DNA of 15,406 nucleotides from Sphaerochaeta sp. UBA5849 (lineage in GTDB: Bacteria; Spirochaetota; Spirochaetia; Sphaerochaetales; Sphaerochaetaceae): contig DJGJ01000034.1 in the NCBI GenBank assembly GCA_002432715.1, forward strand, positions 1 to 15,406, given 5' to 3'. Below, in pieces: positions 6,268 through 14,995 of this stretch. A program made the translations under genes and the position numbers. The notes below the pieces were generated by a model that made no database searches, was not told the origin of the DNA, and saw nothing but the letters and a program-made list of their open reading frames with translations. Position 1 is the stretch's first letter. Every line of letters begins with the position of its first letter.

Positions 6268-6750
6268 TTACGCTTCAAACTCTAGCCAGATATCGTCATC
6301 ATCACGAACCACCAACACCGGGCAGGGTGATGTGCGCATCATCCTATCAGTCTCGCTTGCAAGCTCTTCGCGACGGGAACGGATATCAGTGATTCCTCCG
6401 AGCACAAACAAATCGGCTTTTTGTGCTTTCAACAGTTCCTTCACTACTATGTGCACCGTGCCTTCAAGCTTGACTGTTTCAATATCCACCTCTTTCTGGG
6501 AAGCCAGTCGTGCAGCATGCCTGAGGTAGCGGTCGGCATCCTGTTGTAAATCCTTCTGGTACTCATCCCGTTCAACGGCAACAAAAATGCCAGCCATGAC
6601 CAGCTCACTCAGTGCCTTGGTATTGATCACGTACACTGCCGTCAGCTTCGCATCATGTTCCTTTGCCAGCTTGATCCCATACATGATGGCGGTCATCGAA
6701 CTTTCAGAGCCATCCAGATACACGACGATCTGCTTAAATGGAACTCCCAT
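6268..6750 (-). CDS. UspA-family universal stress protein
   Basis: A 160-residue cytoplasmic protein with one Usp domain. The opening strand and loop QIVVYLDGSESS (residues 7-18, D13) and the closing CPVLVVRDD strand are typical. The nucleotide loop begins VLGGITD at 116-122, but the usual downstream Gly-Ser of the G-x2-G-x9-G-S/T motif is not obvious, so ATP binding is uncertain; AMP-type or no ligand is possible. The start is set at ATG 6750, five bases after GGGAGG (6756-6761); an upstream in-frame ATG at 6777 has no such site. The first 17 bases overlap the end of the ATPase subunit D gene and the EIIA start follows ten bases after the stop. It therefore appears to be translated as part of the ATPase operon. 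Confidence 0.9.
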   Translation of the reverse strand: MGVPFKQIVVYLDGSESSMTAIMYGIKLAKEHDAKLTAVYVINTKALSELVMAGIFVAVERDEYQKDLQQDADRYLRHAARLASQKEVDIETVKLEGTVHIVVKELLKAQKADLFVLGGITDIRSRREELASETDRMMRTSPCPVLVVRDDDDIWLEFEA

Positions 6751-7432
6751 GCAAGCCTCCCTTATCCATCGTATCATTATCGGCGCAAGAGGTCAAAGCC
6801 TGAACCTGAGACCCGGCCTGTTCCATACGGTCTTTTACAACCTTGAGCAGGATGAAATTCTCGCGCTCCTGCTCCTCGATGCGGCCACGCATCCAAGCGA
6901 TGGTTTCCTTATTCTGGGGAATCACTATCTTTTCCAATGCATTGACCTTGCGGATTGTCTTTTTCACTTCCTTTGCAAGGCGCATGATGGAGACTTTGAG
7001 CTCGGCCAGTCTTCCCATCAATTGCAAGGTTGTCCGATACCGGTCAACGGCTAGTTCGCTGAGAATGCTGGTGTCCTCACTGCTGAAATAAGGGCTCTTG
7101 TCAACGAACGTGGTCTCCACCTTGGGGACCGAGACACCCATGACCCGTCTACTGCCAAGGTTGATGGAATAATCGATGTTCACCGCTCCTCCGAGGTTTC
7201 CCACCCTCAGCCTGCCCATCTGCATGATGGCATCGCTGAGAGAGAGCTGGGCCTCGGCAAGGGAATTGACCACCCGGCTCTCATAATCGACGGCTTGATC
7301 GACCAACGTAAGCAATTCCACTACAAGAATGGAGCGCTTCTGGTCGAGCAGCTCATGACCGAGCTGGGCGAACTTGAGATCTTCAATCAACTTGAGCAGG
7401 TTGCTCCTGGTAGGAGCAAGCGTGGTATTCAC
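6734..7432 (-). CDS. atpD: V/A-type ATPase subunit D
   Basis: A 232-residue central-stalk subunit that turns inside the A3B3 head and passes rotation to the membrane ring. The N-terminal helix begins with the family pattern APTRSNLLKLIEDLKFAQ and the long C-terminal helix at about 155-215 (RLAKEVKKTIRKVNALEKI) matches the coiled-coil core of the family. The start is a GTG at 7432, supported by TAAGGAGG at 7437-7444, in which the TAA is the stop codon of the subunit B gene. The last 30 or so residues look non-conserved and overlap the usp start by 17 bases. Confidence 0.94.
   Translation of the reverse strand: MNTTLAPTRSNLLKLIEDLKFAQLGHELLDQKRSILVVELLTLVDQAVDYESRVVNSLAEAQLSLSDAIMQMGRLRVGNLGGAVNIDYSINLGSRRVMGVSVPKVETTFVDKSPYFSSEDTSILSELAVDRYRTTLQLMGRLAELKVSIMRLAKEVKKTIRKVNALEKIVIPQNKETIAWMRGRIEEQERENFILLKVVKDRMEQAGSQVQALTSCADNDTMDKGGLHGSSI
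6768..6796 (-). promoter_or_regulatory. Weak internal promoter candidate before usp
   Basis: Inside the end of the subunit D gene, TTGACC (6791-6796) and TACGAT (6768-6773) are 17 bases apart on the minus strand. Five and four of six positions match. The predicted start would leave only about ten bases of leader, so the site may be chance. Confidence 0.2.
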
Positions 7433-7441
7433 CCTTCCTCC

Positions 7442-8863
7442 TTACTTGCCATAGTATTGGGCAATCTCCTCATCGGTAAGCCGCTGCAGCTCCTCGCTAG
7501 GCAATTTACTCAACGCCTCCCAACCCAGATCGAGTGTCTGCTCGATACTGCGATCCTCGTCGAATCCTTGATTCACAAACTTCTTCTCAAAGAAGCTGCC
7601 GAACTCCAAATACTGTTGGTCGAGGGCGGTCAACTCCTCTTCGCCGATAACCGAAGCGAGGTTCTGGACATCCTTCACATGACTGTATGAAGCAAACAGC
7701 TGGTTGGCCAGATGGGGATGGTCGGCTCGTGTCATCCCCTCCCCGATTCCGTCCTTCATCAGGCGGGAAAGGGATGGCAGACAGTTGATGGGAGGATAAA
7801 TGCCGCGTGCCTGCATGCTCCGCTCAAAGACAATCTGTCCTTCCGTGATGTATCCGGTCAAATCGGGCACAGGGTGGCTGATGTCATCGTTGGGCATGGA
7901 GAGAATGGGCAGCTGGGTGATCGAACCACTGCGGCCGCTGATCTTTCCCGACCGTTCATAAATCTCAGCAAGGTTGGAATACAAATATCCCGGATAGCCT
8001 TTGCGGGAAGGAATCTCACCACGCATGGTACCGATCTCACGCAAGGATTCACAGTAGTTGGTCATATCTGTCATGATCACCAACACCTGCTTGCCCTTGT
8101 CGTATGCCAGATACTCTGCAAGCGTCAGAGCCGTCTTGGGCGTAATGGTGCGCTCGATCGAGGGGTCATCTGCGAGAGAGAGGAACAATGCCACATTGTC
8201 CAGAACTCCGGTTTCCTCAAAGCTGTCGATGAAAAACCGGGCTACGTCATACTTGACACCCATTGCAGCAAAGACGATGCAGAAATCTCCCGAGCTGCCC
8301 CGCACCTTCGCCTGTCGGGCGATCTGGGCGGCAAGCTGGTTGTGATCCAGACCATTTCCACTGAAGATGGGAAGCTTCTGCCCCTGGATGAGCGTGGTCA
8401 TTCCATCGATGACGGAAATGCCGGTCTGGATGAAGTCGCGGGGATATTCACGGGCCGTCGGGTTGATCGGCTCACCATTCACATCGCGCTCGGCAAGAGC
8501 GTGAACGGTACCTGAACCGTCACGGCTCCTACCCAGCCCGTTCATGACACGTCCGAGCATCTGCTCGGAAACACCAAGGGTCAAGGGTTCACCCATGAAG
8601 CGCATGCCGGTAGCAGGCAGGGTCAAGCCATCGGTTCCCTCGAACACCTGTACGACTACAACATCGTCACTGGTGTCCAGGACCTGACCTGAACGGTGCG
8701 ACCCATCGGGTGCGAGAACTTCGACAAGCTCGCCGAAACCCACCGCATGGGTGTTTCGCATGTATACCAGCGGCCCGTCGATGCGGCTTACGCCCCGATA
8801 CTCACGTCCACTGAGAAGCCGTCGGTCAGTTTGGGCCAGCAAGGTTTCCGCCTTAGTTCTCAT
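7442..8863 (-). CDS. atpB: V/A-type ATPase subunit B
   Basis: A 473-residue non-catalytic nucleotide-site subunit of the A3B3 head. Diagnostic stretches include GISVIDGMTTLIQGQKLPIF at residues 148-167, followed by SGNGLDHNQLAAQIARQA, where the P-loop is replaced as is normal for B subunits, and later LTDMTNY-type and SGRSGSITQLPI segments. The start is placed at ATG 8863 because GGAGG (8869-8873) lies five bases upstream; an in-frame ATG at 8896 would add 11 residues and has no such site. The chosen start overlaps the end of the subunit A gene by 11 bases, and the ribosome binding site lies inside that gene. Subunit D starts nine bases after the stop. Confidence 0.96.
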   Translation of the reverse strand: MRTKAETLLAQTDRRLLSGREYRGVSRIDGPLVYMRNTHAVGFGELVEVLAPDGSHRSGQVLDTSDDVVVVQVFEGTDGLTLPATGMRFMGEPLTLGVSEQMLGRVMNGLGRSRDGSGTVHALAERDVNGEPINPTAREYPRDFIQTGISVIDGMTTLIQGQKLPIFSGNGLDHNQLAAQIARQAKVRGSSGDFCIVFAAMGVKYDVARFFIDSFEETGVLDNVALFLSLADDPSIERTITPKTALTLAEYLAYDKGKQVLVIMTDMTNYCESLREIGTMRGEIPSRKGYPGYLYSNLAEIYERSGKISGRSGSITQLPILSMPNDDISHPVPDLTGYITEGQIVFERSMQARGIYPPINCLPSLSRLMKDGIGEGMTRADHPHLANQLFASYSHVKDVQNLASVIGEEELTALDQQYLEFGSFFEKKFVNQGFDEDRSIEQTLDLGWEALSKLPSEELQRLTDEEIAQYYGK

Positions 8864-10631
8864 AGATGCCTCCAATCTGATCAATCGAGCGTTCAAGACG
8901 CAACTGCAGCCTGTCGATGGTCTCCAGTTCGTCGCCTTTGACGGTCAGCCTCATGCGGACCATCTCCTGAACGGCCTTAAGCCTGCGTATCTTGACCATG
9001 GGTACACCCTTGGTGATGGCCTCAAGCCCCTTCTCATAGTAGGCAAGAATGACAGAGAGCATCTTTACCTGTTTTTCCACCGAGCAGAAGCGGTCGACTT
9101 CATCAAAGGCATTCTGTTGTAAAAATGCGGTCTTGAAGAGGGAACACACCTCAAGAATGAAGTTCTGGGTGTCAGGCAGGGCATCAGGTCCGACCAGCTT
9201 TACTATTTGTTGGAGTCGCACCTCTTTCTGCAGGAGATCCATGATTTTTTGTCTACTCAAGTACCAACTGCCGTCACTGTGGTCGTTCCACCACTGCTTC
9301 ACATCTCCCAGATACTCGCTGTAGGATTCAAGCCAGCTGATCGCCGGATAGTGACGACTGCTGGCCAGCTGTCGGTCAAGACCCCAGAAACAACGAACAA
9401 AACGTTTGGTATGCTGGGTTACCGGCTCGGAAAAATCGCCTCCGGGAGGGCTTACCGCCCCGATGATGGAGACCGATCCAGAATTTCCTGAGAGGGTCTG
9501 CATGAATCCCGCCCGTTCATAGAACTGGGCGATACGGGTGGGCAGGTAGGCGGGAAAACCTTCTTCTGCAGGCATCTCCTCCATGCGACCACTCAACTCG
9601 CGAAGAGCCTCGGCCCAGCGGCTTGTCGAGTCGGCCATAATGGCGACATGGTAGCCCTGGTCGCGATAGTATTCGGCCATCGTAATGCCGGTGTAGATGG
9701 ATGCCTCGCGGGCACTTACCGGCATGTTCGAGGTATTGGCTATGAGGATGGTCCGTTCCATGAGCGAATGACCTGTTCTCGGATCGATGAGCAGCGGAAA
9801 CTCCTTCAGTACGTCAGTCATTTCATTGCCGCGTTCGCCGCAACCGATGTAGACGATTATGTCGGCATCACACCACTGGGCGATCGAGTGCTGGGTCATG
9901 GTTTTGCCGGTTCCGAATCCTCCGGGGATGGCAACCGTACCACCTTTTGCCAAAGGAAAGAGCGTATCGATAACCCTCAGGCCGGTAATAAGCGGCTGCT
10001 TGAGGGCAAGGCGCTTTTCAACCGGCCTTGGGAGCCTGATCGGCCATCGCTGCAGCATGCATATCTGCTCTTGATGCCCGTTGGGCAGCACGACGGTTGC
10101 CAGAATATCCTCGATGGTATACTCTCCCGGCTCGACAATTTCACTGACCACTGCGCTCTTGATGTGCACAGGAACAAGAATCCTATGCTCGATCCTGCTG
10201 GTCTCCTGGACTGTGCCAAGAATCTGTCCCGCCGTAACGGTGGCGCCTGCCTCGATTGAAGGAGTAAAGTTCCAACGCTTTTGATGACTGACAGCATCGA
10301 AAGTCAAGCCGCGGGAGATGAAAGCTCCACTGGCTGCCATCAGCTGTTCCAAGGGGCGCTGTATCCCGTCATAGATGGTTCCAATAAGTCCGGGTGCAAG
10401 CTCGACGGACAAGCTCATACCGCTTCCATAGACATTGTCGCCCGGGCAAATACCGGTGGCATCCTCATAGACCTGAACCGTCGCCAACCCATCGTAGAGT
10501 TTGACCACTTCTCCGACCAATTGCTGCTCGCCGATTCGCACCAATTCCATCATCATGGCATCCTTGATATCCTTGACAATGAGAATCGGTCCGTTTACTC
10601 GTTTGACGCGTCCAATAATTCTCTCTTTCAT
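8853..10631 (-). CDS. atpA: V/A-type ATPase catalytic subunit A
   Basis: A 592-residue catalytic subunit that hydrolyses or makes ATP at the A/B interfaces. The P-loop is GGFGTGKT at residues 237-244 and the catalytic glutamate lies in IGCGERGNEMTD (E266). The non-homologous region typical of A subunits, absent from F-type beta, occupies about 110-190, and the ADSTSRWAEALRELSGR and SRHYPAISWLESYSEYL blocks are intact. The P-loop reads GGFGTGKT rather than the GPFGSGKT or GPFGAGKT form, which to my memory occurs in a subset of bacterial members. Its ATG overlaps the subunit E stop as ATGA (10628-10631), so translation is coupled. No inserted intein is present. Confidence 0.97.
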   Translation of the reverse strand: MKERIIGRVKRVNGPILIVKDIKDAMMMELVRIGEQQLVGEVVKLYDGLATVQVYEDATGICPGDNVYGSGMSLSVELAPGLIGTIYDGIQRPLEQLMAASGAFISRGLTFDAVSHQKRWNFTPSIEAGATVTAGQILGTVQETSRIEHRILVPVHIKSAVVSEIVEPGEYTIEDILATVVLPNGHQEQICMLQRWPIRLPRPVEKRLALKQPLITGLRVIDTLFPLAKGGTVAIPGGFGTGKTMTQHSIAQWCDADIIVYIGCGERGNEMTDVLKEFPLLIDPRTGHSLMERTILIANTSNMPVSAREASIYTGITMAEYYRDQGYHVAIMADSTSRWAEALRELSGRMEEMPAEEGFPAYLPTRIAQFYERAGFMQTLSGNSGSVSIIGAVSPPGGDFSEPVTQHTKRFVRCFWGLDRQLASSRHYPAISWLESYSEYLGDVKQWWNDHSDGSWYLSRQKIMDLLQKEVRLQQIVKLVGPDALPDTQNFILEVCSLFKTAFLQQNAFDEVDRFCSVEKQVKMLSVILAYYEKGLEAITKGVPMVKIRRLKAVQEMVRMRLTVKGDELETIDRLQLRLERSIDQIGGIYEN

Positions 10632-11224
10632 GTATGTTCCTGAATCATAGCCCTAACTACGCGGTCAAGTCGTCTGAGACGGATCTCGACCTGATTGTTG
10701 AACGAAACCATGCCGTCCAACGAAGAGACAACAACCCCAAGACCGCGAATGGGTTTACTCTCGAGATGCAAGATAATGCTGCTGCCGGTAACTTTCTTGA
10801 TAATTTCAGCTGCAGTCTCAAGCTGCGCTTCAGTTACAGGACACTGGTTGCTGTACGCAACCTTTGCTTCCTTCAGGTCCAGGCCCAAGGCTGCTTCAGC
10901 AATCCACTGGGGAAGGTAGGGAGCAATGGTTTTGGCATCAAGCATCGAGAGCACCCTGGAAAGCACTTCTTGATACCGGTCATCCCCTTGGCGAAGAACG
11001 GCCTTGCGCTTTGCACTGGTCATGTTTGCCTGGAGACGAAGCTCTATCTGCCTCAACTTGTGCTCGAGGGCCCGCCGCTCTGCTTCCTTTTCTGACTCAG
11101 CTCGCTTTTCAGCATCTTTGAGAATGGCCGATGCCTGTTCCTTTGCTTCCTGCAGCGTCTTTTTGGCAGCCTGGTCGGCTTGCTCAAGAATACCGGTAAG
11201 CAGGCGACTGTCGGTTGTTTCCAT
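10628..11224 (-). CDS. atpE: V/A-type ATPase subunit E
   Basis: A 198-residue peripheral-stalk subunit. Residues about 1-75 form a long charged helix rich in Lys, Glu, Ala and Gln with coiled-coil heptads, which pairs with the G-like subunit. The C-terminal globular part ends with the family block GLGVVVSSLDGMVSFNNQVE and RLRRLDRVVR, matching the usual GG-V-x-DG-x-x-x-N-x-x-E-x-R pattern. AGGAAG precedes the ATG by about six bases and subunit F ends nine bases before the ATG. Length fits the family. Confidence 0.92.
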   Translation of the reverse strand: METTDSRLLTGILEQADQAAKKTLQEAKEQASAILKDAEKRAESEKEAERRALEHKLRQIELRLQANMTSAKRKAVLRQGDDRYQEVLSRVLSMLDAKTIAPYLPQWIAEAALGLDLKEAKVAYSNQCPVTEAQLETAAEIIKKVTGSSIILHLESKPIRGLGVVVSSLDGMVSFNNQVEIRLRRLDRVVRAMIQEHT

Positions 11225-11233
11225 ACTATCTTC

Positions 11234-11536
11234 CTATAACGAGACCCCGATCGCTTGGTTGACCAGGGCACGCAAATCCGGAGGCCCCTGCTTGGAGTTT
11301 GGAGACGGAATCTCCACCACAAGCGGGAACGTTTCACTAAAAAGGTACCGGTTGACTACGGGACGGATTAAATCAGCAACCTCATCCGTTATGATGATAA
11401 TGCCATGTTCCGGATTTTCCAGTGCCTTGTCCCAAGCTTGCATAGCCTGCTGTGCTGTTGTCGCCTGCATGCCGAAGACACCGACGAGGGAGAATCCCAA
11501 GACGGTATCTTCGTCACCGATGACAAAATATTTCAT
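11234..11536 (-). CDS. atpF: V/A-type ATPase subunit F
   Basis: A 100-residue central-stalk subunit that binds subunit D and modulates hydrolysis. The N-terminal FVIGDEDTVLGFSLVGV (residues 4-20) and the strand GIIIITDEVADLI (45-57) are the family signatures of this small alpha/beta protein. Only three bases separate it from the upstream K gene, and AAAGG about eight bases before the ATG is a modest ribosome site, so coupling to K is likely. Named NtpG in some species. Confidence 0.93.
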   Translation of the reverse strand: MKYFVIGDEDTVLGFSLVGVFGMQATTAQQAMQAWDKALENPEHGIIIITDEVADLIRPVVNRYLFSETFPLVVEIPSPNSKQGPPDLRALVNQAIGVSL

Positions 11537-11539
11537 GCA

Positions 11540-11887
11540 TTATACCTTTCCGAGAATCATCAGGCTGGTGATGAAACCGAATACCACCAAACCTTCGGCA
11601 AGGGCGATGAAAATCAATGCCTGGCTTGCTATTTCCGGCCTTTCACTGATTGCTCCCATTGCAGCGCTGCCTACCTTTCCGATTGCCATGCCTGCTGCAA
11701 GAGCTCCAACTGCAAAAGCAAGAGCAGCACTGAAGCAAACCAGGGCAAGGTTGTAATCACCGTCCTGCGCAGCTTCAGTTGTTGCAGCATAGGCACCAGG
11801 GGCGAAAACAAAGGCGGATGCAAGCAACACAAGAGCTGTTGCAACGAAGGTCATCGATACTTTTCTTCTAAATTCGATGTTGGTCAT
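11540..11887 (-). CDS. atpK: V/A-type ATPase proteolipid subunit K
   Basis: A 115-residue membrane rotor-ring subunit. Residues about 10-34 form a basic-start hydrophobic leader ending in AYAA that looks like a cleavable signal peptide. It is followed by one helical hairpin: helix 1 at about 47-78 (VGALAAGMAIGKVGSAAMG), the cytoplasmic ERPE loop, and helix 2 at about 88-112 with the ion-carrying glutamate E98 (IALAEGLVVFGF). It is thus the small, single-hairpin form rather than the doubled four-helix form known from Enterococcus and eukaryotes. The position I would align with the sodium-site Gln is I69, and E98 is followed by Gly, not Ser/Thr. A strong TAGGAGGG lies seven bases upstream of the ATG. 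Confidence 0.94.
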   Translation of the reverse strand: MTNIEFRRKVSMTFVATALVLLASAFVFAPGAYAATTEAAQDGDYNLALVCFSAALAFAVGALAAGMAIGKVGSAAMGAISERPEIASQALIFIALAEGLVVFGFITSLMILGKV

Positions 11888-11912
11888 ACTGTGACCCTCC
11901 TAAAAAAAATCT

Positions 11913-13904
11913 CTATCTCTTCTCGGAAGAAACTGAGTTGAGCCCCACCGGCTCATACGCAATCCCCTTGCCGGTAAAATACCTTGAGAAGAATTCATAA
12001 TAGTTCAAACGAAGTGACTGAATACCTGCACTCAAGCCTTCCAACACAATCACCAGGACATTGCCGAGGATGAAGATGGCGATCCCGCCAAACCCATCAA
12101 CCAGGGACGAAAGCATTTTGAAAGACTCCATCAGCGATGCGTGTGCGATGCCCAAACCGGCTACCCGCATGAAGGAGAGGGTGTTGGACATATACCCGGT
12201 AAAGATTTCCAGTACATCAACCAGCCATTCCATGACGGAATCGAGGATGAGCTTGCCCGGTTCGTGTTTCGGTCCTCCCTTGCGAACCGAGAGGAAATAC
12301 GAGAGAAAGCCACGGGCGAAGAGCAGAATCAGACAAACGGTCACCACCGGAGCGACCCAGCTTGTTTGGGGGAACTCTCGATACCCGTTTTCTACAAAAC
12401 CGAAGCCCATATACAGACCCACTGCGAACAGCAAGCCACCAACCAAACCGTTCTTGTCCAAGAAAAGAGTCAAATAGGAGCGTTTGCGAATCAGGTTGAC
12501 CCAGTTGAGAACAAGGCCGGTATAGATGATGATGATGCCGAACTTGATGGTGATGCCCAAAATCCCATACACATCGTGTATCAGCGATCCTTCGGCATGT
12601 CCGGCAACTGCAGCTTCATAGTTGAACCAGAGAGCAGGGAAAAGGCCCAATCCAAAGTACGAACCGAACAGCACCCCGAAGACCATGGAGGAAAGTCCGA
12701 GATAGACCAACAGCGATGTAACGTTGCGGCTGAGCATCCCATCCGGCTTGAGAGGATTTTTCTTGTACGAGCGTGAGCCGAGCAAGCCTACAAGCAAGAG
12801 CACAAACCCTTGGCCTACATCGGCAAACATCAGGCCGAACATCGACAGGTAGGCAATCATGACAAAAATCGTGGGGTTTACCGTACCATACTCGGGCGTG
12901 CTGTAGTTGTTGACGATATTCTGGAAGGGTTTGAGTGCTTTGGGTGATGCAATGGCAACAGGCACTTCCTGGCGGGGCACCTCGGTGGCATTCGTCCATT
13001 CGATGACACACTGCCCTTCACTGGCCTCCATAATTGCAGACCTGACCTGGTCAGCCTGGTCTGAGGGAACCCACCCCGAAAACAAGGTGGTATTTCTTGT
13101 ATAGGCAAAGTAGGAACGAATCTGGTCACATAATTCATTGAGACGCAGATTCGACCAAATGGCAAACAGCTGACTTTGCTGTTGTTTCACCACCGCATCG
13201 ACAGCTTGTTCGACCTCTGTCCTGCTCTTCAGCGCCTTCTGATGTTCAGCTTCCAGCCTGCCTTTTATCAAGGAGATGGCTTTTCTTTGCAACTCCACGT
13301 CACTGGATTCGACCCAGCCGAACTTCTCAAGCAGCGGATCGACTTGCGAGACATCGCGACGAAGAGTCAGGCATATCCATTTCTCGCTGTCGGGAACCCT
13401 ATCCAAGAGTCCACCATAGACTGCAAGCTTGCCACTCAAGTCTTCGGATTTACCATGCGTAATTTCCCCCACCCGCAAATCCAGATACTCACCTTTTTCT
13501 TCGGCGATGTACCGTCTCATCTCTTCGATGCCCATCAGCTGCTGGTTGCTCTCCTTCTGCTTTTCCTTCAAGGAGAGCAGGTCGGAGGTAAGGTCGTCCA
13601 GGATTCGCTTGTACTCTTCAAGCTGTGGCTTTTCCAATTTCTTGACATCGAGCACTTCACTGGTGGGAACATCCAAGTGTCCTTGCTTCAGCAAGGCTTC
13701 GACACGCTTTCGCATCTCTTCCAGGTTCGCCCTATTGACAGAGCTGGGTCGGCTTGACAGCTTCTCCATCTGTTGGGGGTCAAGCTTGTTGATATGGACA
13801 AAATCAAGCACACCCAACTCGAGCAGTGCCTTAACCACCGCCTCACTGGTCTGTTCCAGTACGACGGCTGTCAGCAATTTCATCGGCCTTGTGAACAAGT
13901 TCAT
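11913..13904 (-). CDS. atpI: V/A-type ATPase subunit I (a-type stator)
   Basis: A 663-residue stator subunit providing the ion half-channels. Residues 1-340 are cytoplasmic with two helical hairpins rich in charged coiled coil (about 85-135 and 205-260). The rest has about seven to eight membrane helices beginning at PTIFVMIAYLSMFGLMFADVGQG (343-365). The conserved GYMSNTLSFMRVAGLGIAHA block (570-589) and SAGIQSLRLNYYEFF (625-639) supply the arginines R580 and R632, which face the ring glutamate. Both are present. The ATG overlaps the C stop as ATGA (13901-13904) and AGGGGGG lies upstream of it. K starts 25 bases after the stop. Confidence 0.95.
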   Translation of the reverse strand: MNLFTRPMKLLTAVVLEQTSEAVVKALLELGVLDFVHINKLDPQQMEKLSSRPSSVNRANLEEMRKRVEALLKQGHLDVPTSEVLDVKKLEKPQLEEYKRILDDLTSDLLSLKEKQKESNQQLMGIEEMRRYIAEEKGEYLDLRVGEITHGKSEDLSGKLAVYGGLLDRVPDSEKWICLTLRRDVSQVDPLLEKFGWVESSDVELQRKAISLIKGRLEAEHQKALKSRTEVEQAVDAVVKQQQSQLFAIWSNLRLNELCDQIRSYFAYTRNTTLFSGWVPSDQADQVRSAIMEASEGQCVIEWTNATEVPRQEVPVAIASPKALKPFQNIVNNYSTPEYGTVNPTIFVMIAYLSMFGLMFADVGQGFVLLLVGLLGSRSYKKNPLKPDGMLSRNVTSLLVYLGLSSMVFGVLFGSYFGLGLFPALWFNYEAAVAGHAEGSLIHDVYGILGITIKFGIIIIYTGLVLNWVNLIRKRSYLTLFLDKNGLVGGLLFAVGLYMGFGFVENGYREFPQTSWVAPVVTVCLILLFARGFLSYFLSVRKGGPKHEPGKLILDSVMEWLVDVLEIFTGYMSNTLSFMRVAGLGIAHASLMESFKMLSSLVDGFGGIAIFILGNVLVIVLEGLSAGIQSLRLNYYEFFSRYFTGKGIAYEPVGLNSVSSEKR

Positions 13905-14995
13905 CCCAACACCCCCCTGATGTATTCCTCTTCATACCCGTAATATTTTCCGTTTAAAATCGCCCTGATCATAGCTGTCTCTTCCTTGCATAGAAAGAAG
14001 TAAGCCAAGCTGAGCCCGATTGTGAAAGGATCGGTTGCCAGCATTTTCTGGTAGAGCGCCTGTCGTCGGGTCGCCAAATACCCCTCAATCTTGAGGTTCT
14101 CCAGCACACTCGCCTCATCTGAATGTATACCCAACCGATTCTTTTGCACCTGTGTCTCTTCGAGTCCCGGAAAATGCCGGTTGATAATGGAGAGAGGGTT
14201 CCGATCCTCGCTCTTTTGGGCAAGGAATTTTTGGGTTTCGGAGCTTGTAAACACACTGCCCCAGGGAAGCAGCAACTTTCTCAGCTTGTCGGCATCCATG
14301 TGGTGATATCCACCGTGGCGAACCAGGATGGTAAGGTTTCGCAGATCAATTTCCAACAGGAAGATCGAAGTGGCCACTTCCCTATCCTGTCTGGACAAGT
14401 CCTTGCAGCTTTGCATCAAGGATGCATACCAAAGCCGGTCAAGCTCACTTTCCATCACAAACAATCCGTCCTGCTCCAGGGCTTGTCCTGTAAAAGTTTT
14501 CAAAACATCCCAATACGGGGTTTCTTTGACTGCGTTCAGTACAGCATCCCAACCGGTTGCATTGATCAGGGCGGTCCAATCGATTGGATGCAGGATGACC
14601 TCTTTGAACAGGTACCCGCTTCTATGCCTGATCGGGCGGTGTCTGATGATACTGCTGTACCAAAGCCTGATGGCGTTCTTCAGATTATCTATTTCAATCT
14701 TGCCCAACAGGTGCTGGACGAAGGTTGCAGGACTGCCTTCCAGGTACTTTTGCACTTCCCGATACATCTCGATTTCTTGTTGCAGGAGAACCAACTCCAT
14801 CTGCTGTAAATCACCGGTTTGGTCATAGGCATGAGCTACCTCACGGTATCGGCTGTCCCGCAAAACACCTACAGCCTCTACAAGGGAGACCGACCTGAGA
14901 AGAGACTCTATGAGGTGGTCCTGACGCATCAAGCCAATCTTTGCCCGAAGCTTGGCATTGATGAATCCATATACGGATACAGGGTTCCTGCTCAT
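13901..14995 (-). CDS. atpC: V/A-type ATPase subunit C (d-type)
   Basis: A 364-residue subunit that caps the K ring and joins it to the D/F stalk. It is helical and shows the family run YGFINAKLRAKIG near the start, EIDNLKNAIRL, an internal repeat-like ATSIFLLEIDLRNLTILVR, and a C-terminal block with PFTIGLSLAYFFLCKEETAMIRAILNGKYYG. The start is chosen at ATG 14995 because it forms an ATGA overlap with the preceding gene's stop; an in-frame ATG at 15031 would run 40 bases into that gene. Its stop also overlaps the ATG of subunit I by the same four-base pattern. Its place before I, rather than after E, is not the common order. Confidence 0.93.
   Translation of the reverse strand: MSRNPVSVYGFINAKLRAKIGLMRQDHLIESLLRSVSLVEAVGVLRDSRYREVAHAYDQTGDLQQMELVLLQQEIEMYREVQKYLEGSPATFVQHLLGKIEIDNLKNAIRLWYSSIIRHRPIRHRSGYLFKEVILHPIDWTALINATGWDAVLNAVKETPYWDVLKTFTGQALEQDGLFVMESELDRLWYASLMQSCKDLSRQDREVATSIFLLEIDLRNLTILVRHGGYHHMDADKLRKLLLPWGSVFTSSETQKFLAQKSEDRNPLSIINRHFPGLEETQVQKNRLGIHSDEASVLENLKIEGYLATRRQALYQKMLATDPFTIGLSLAYFFLCKEETAMIRAILNGKYYGYEEEYIRGVLG

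Noticed and set aside
7712..8515. A 267-codon open frame on the plus strand
   Set aside because: It is antisense to subunit B, which is strongly conserved; the frame is open because of codon bias in that gene.
8864..8896. Longer start for subunit B at 8896
   Set aside because: It adds 11 residues inside subunit A without a ribosome site, while ATG 8863 has GGAGG at the right distance.
9648..10259. A 203-codon open frame on the plus strand
   Set aside because: It is antisense to catalytic subunit A and shows no recognisable domain.
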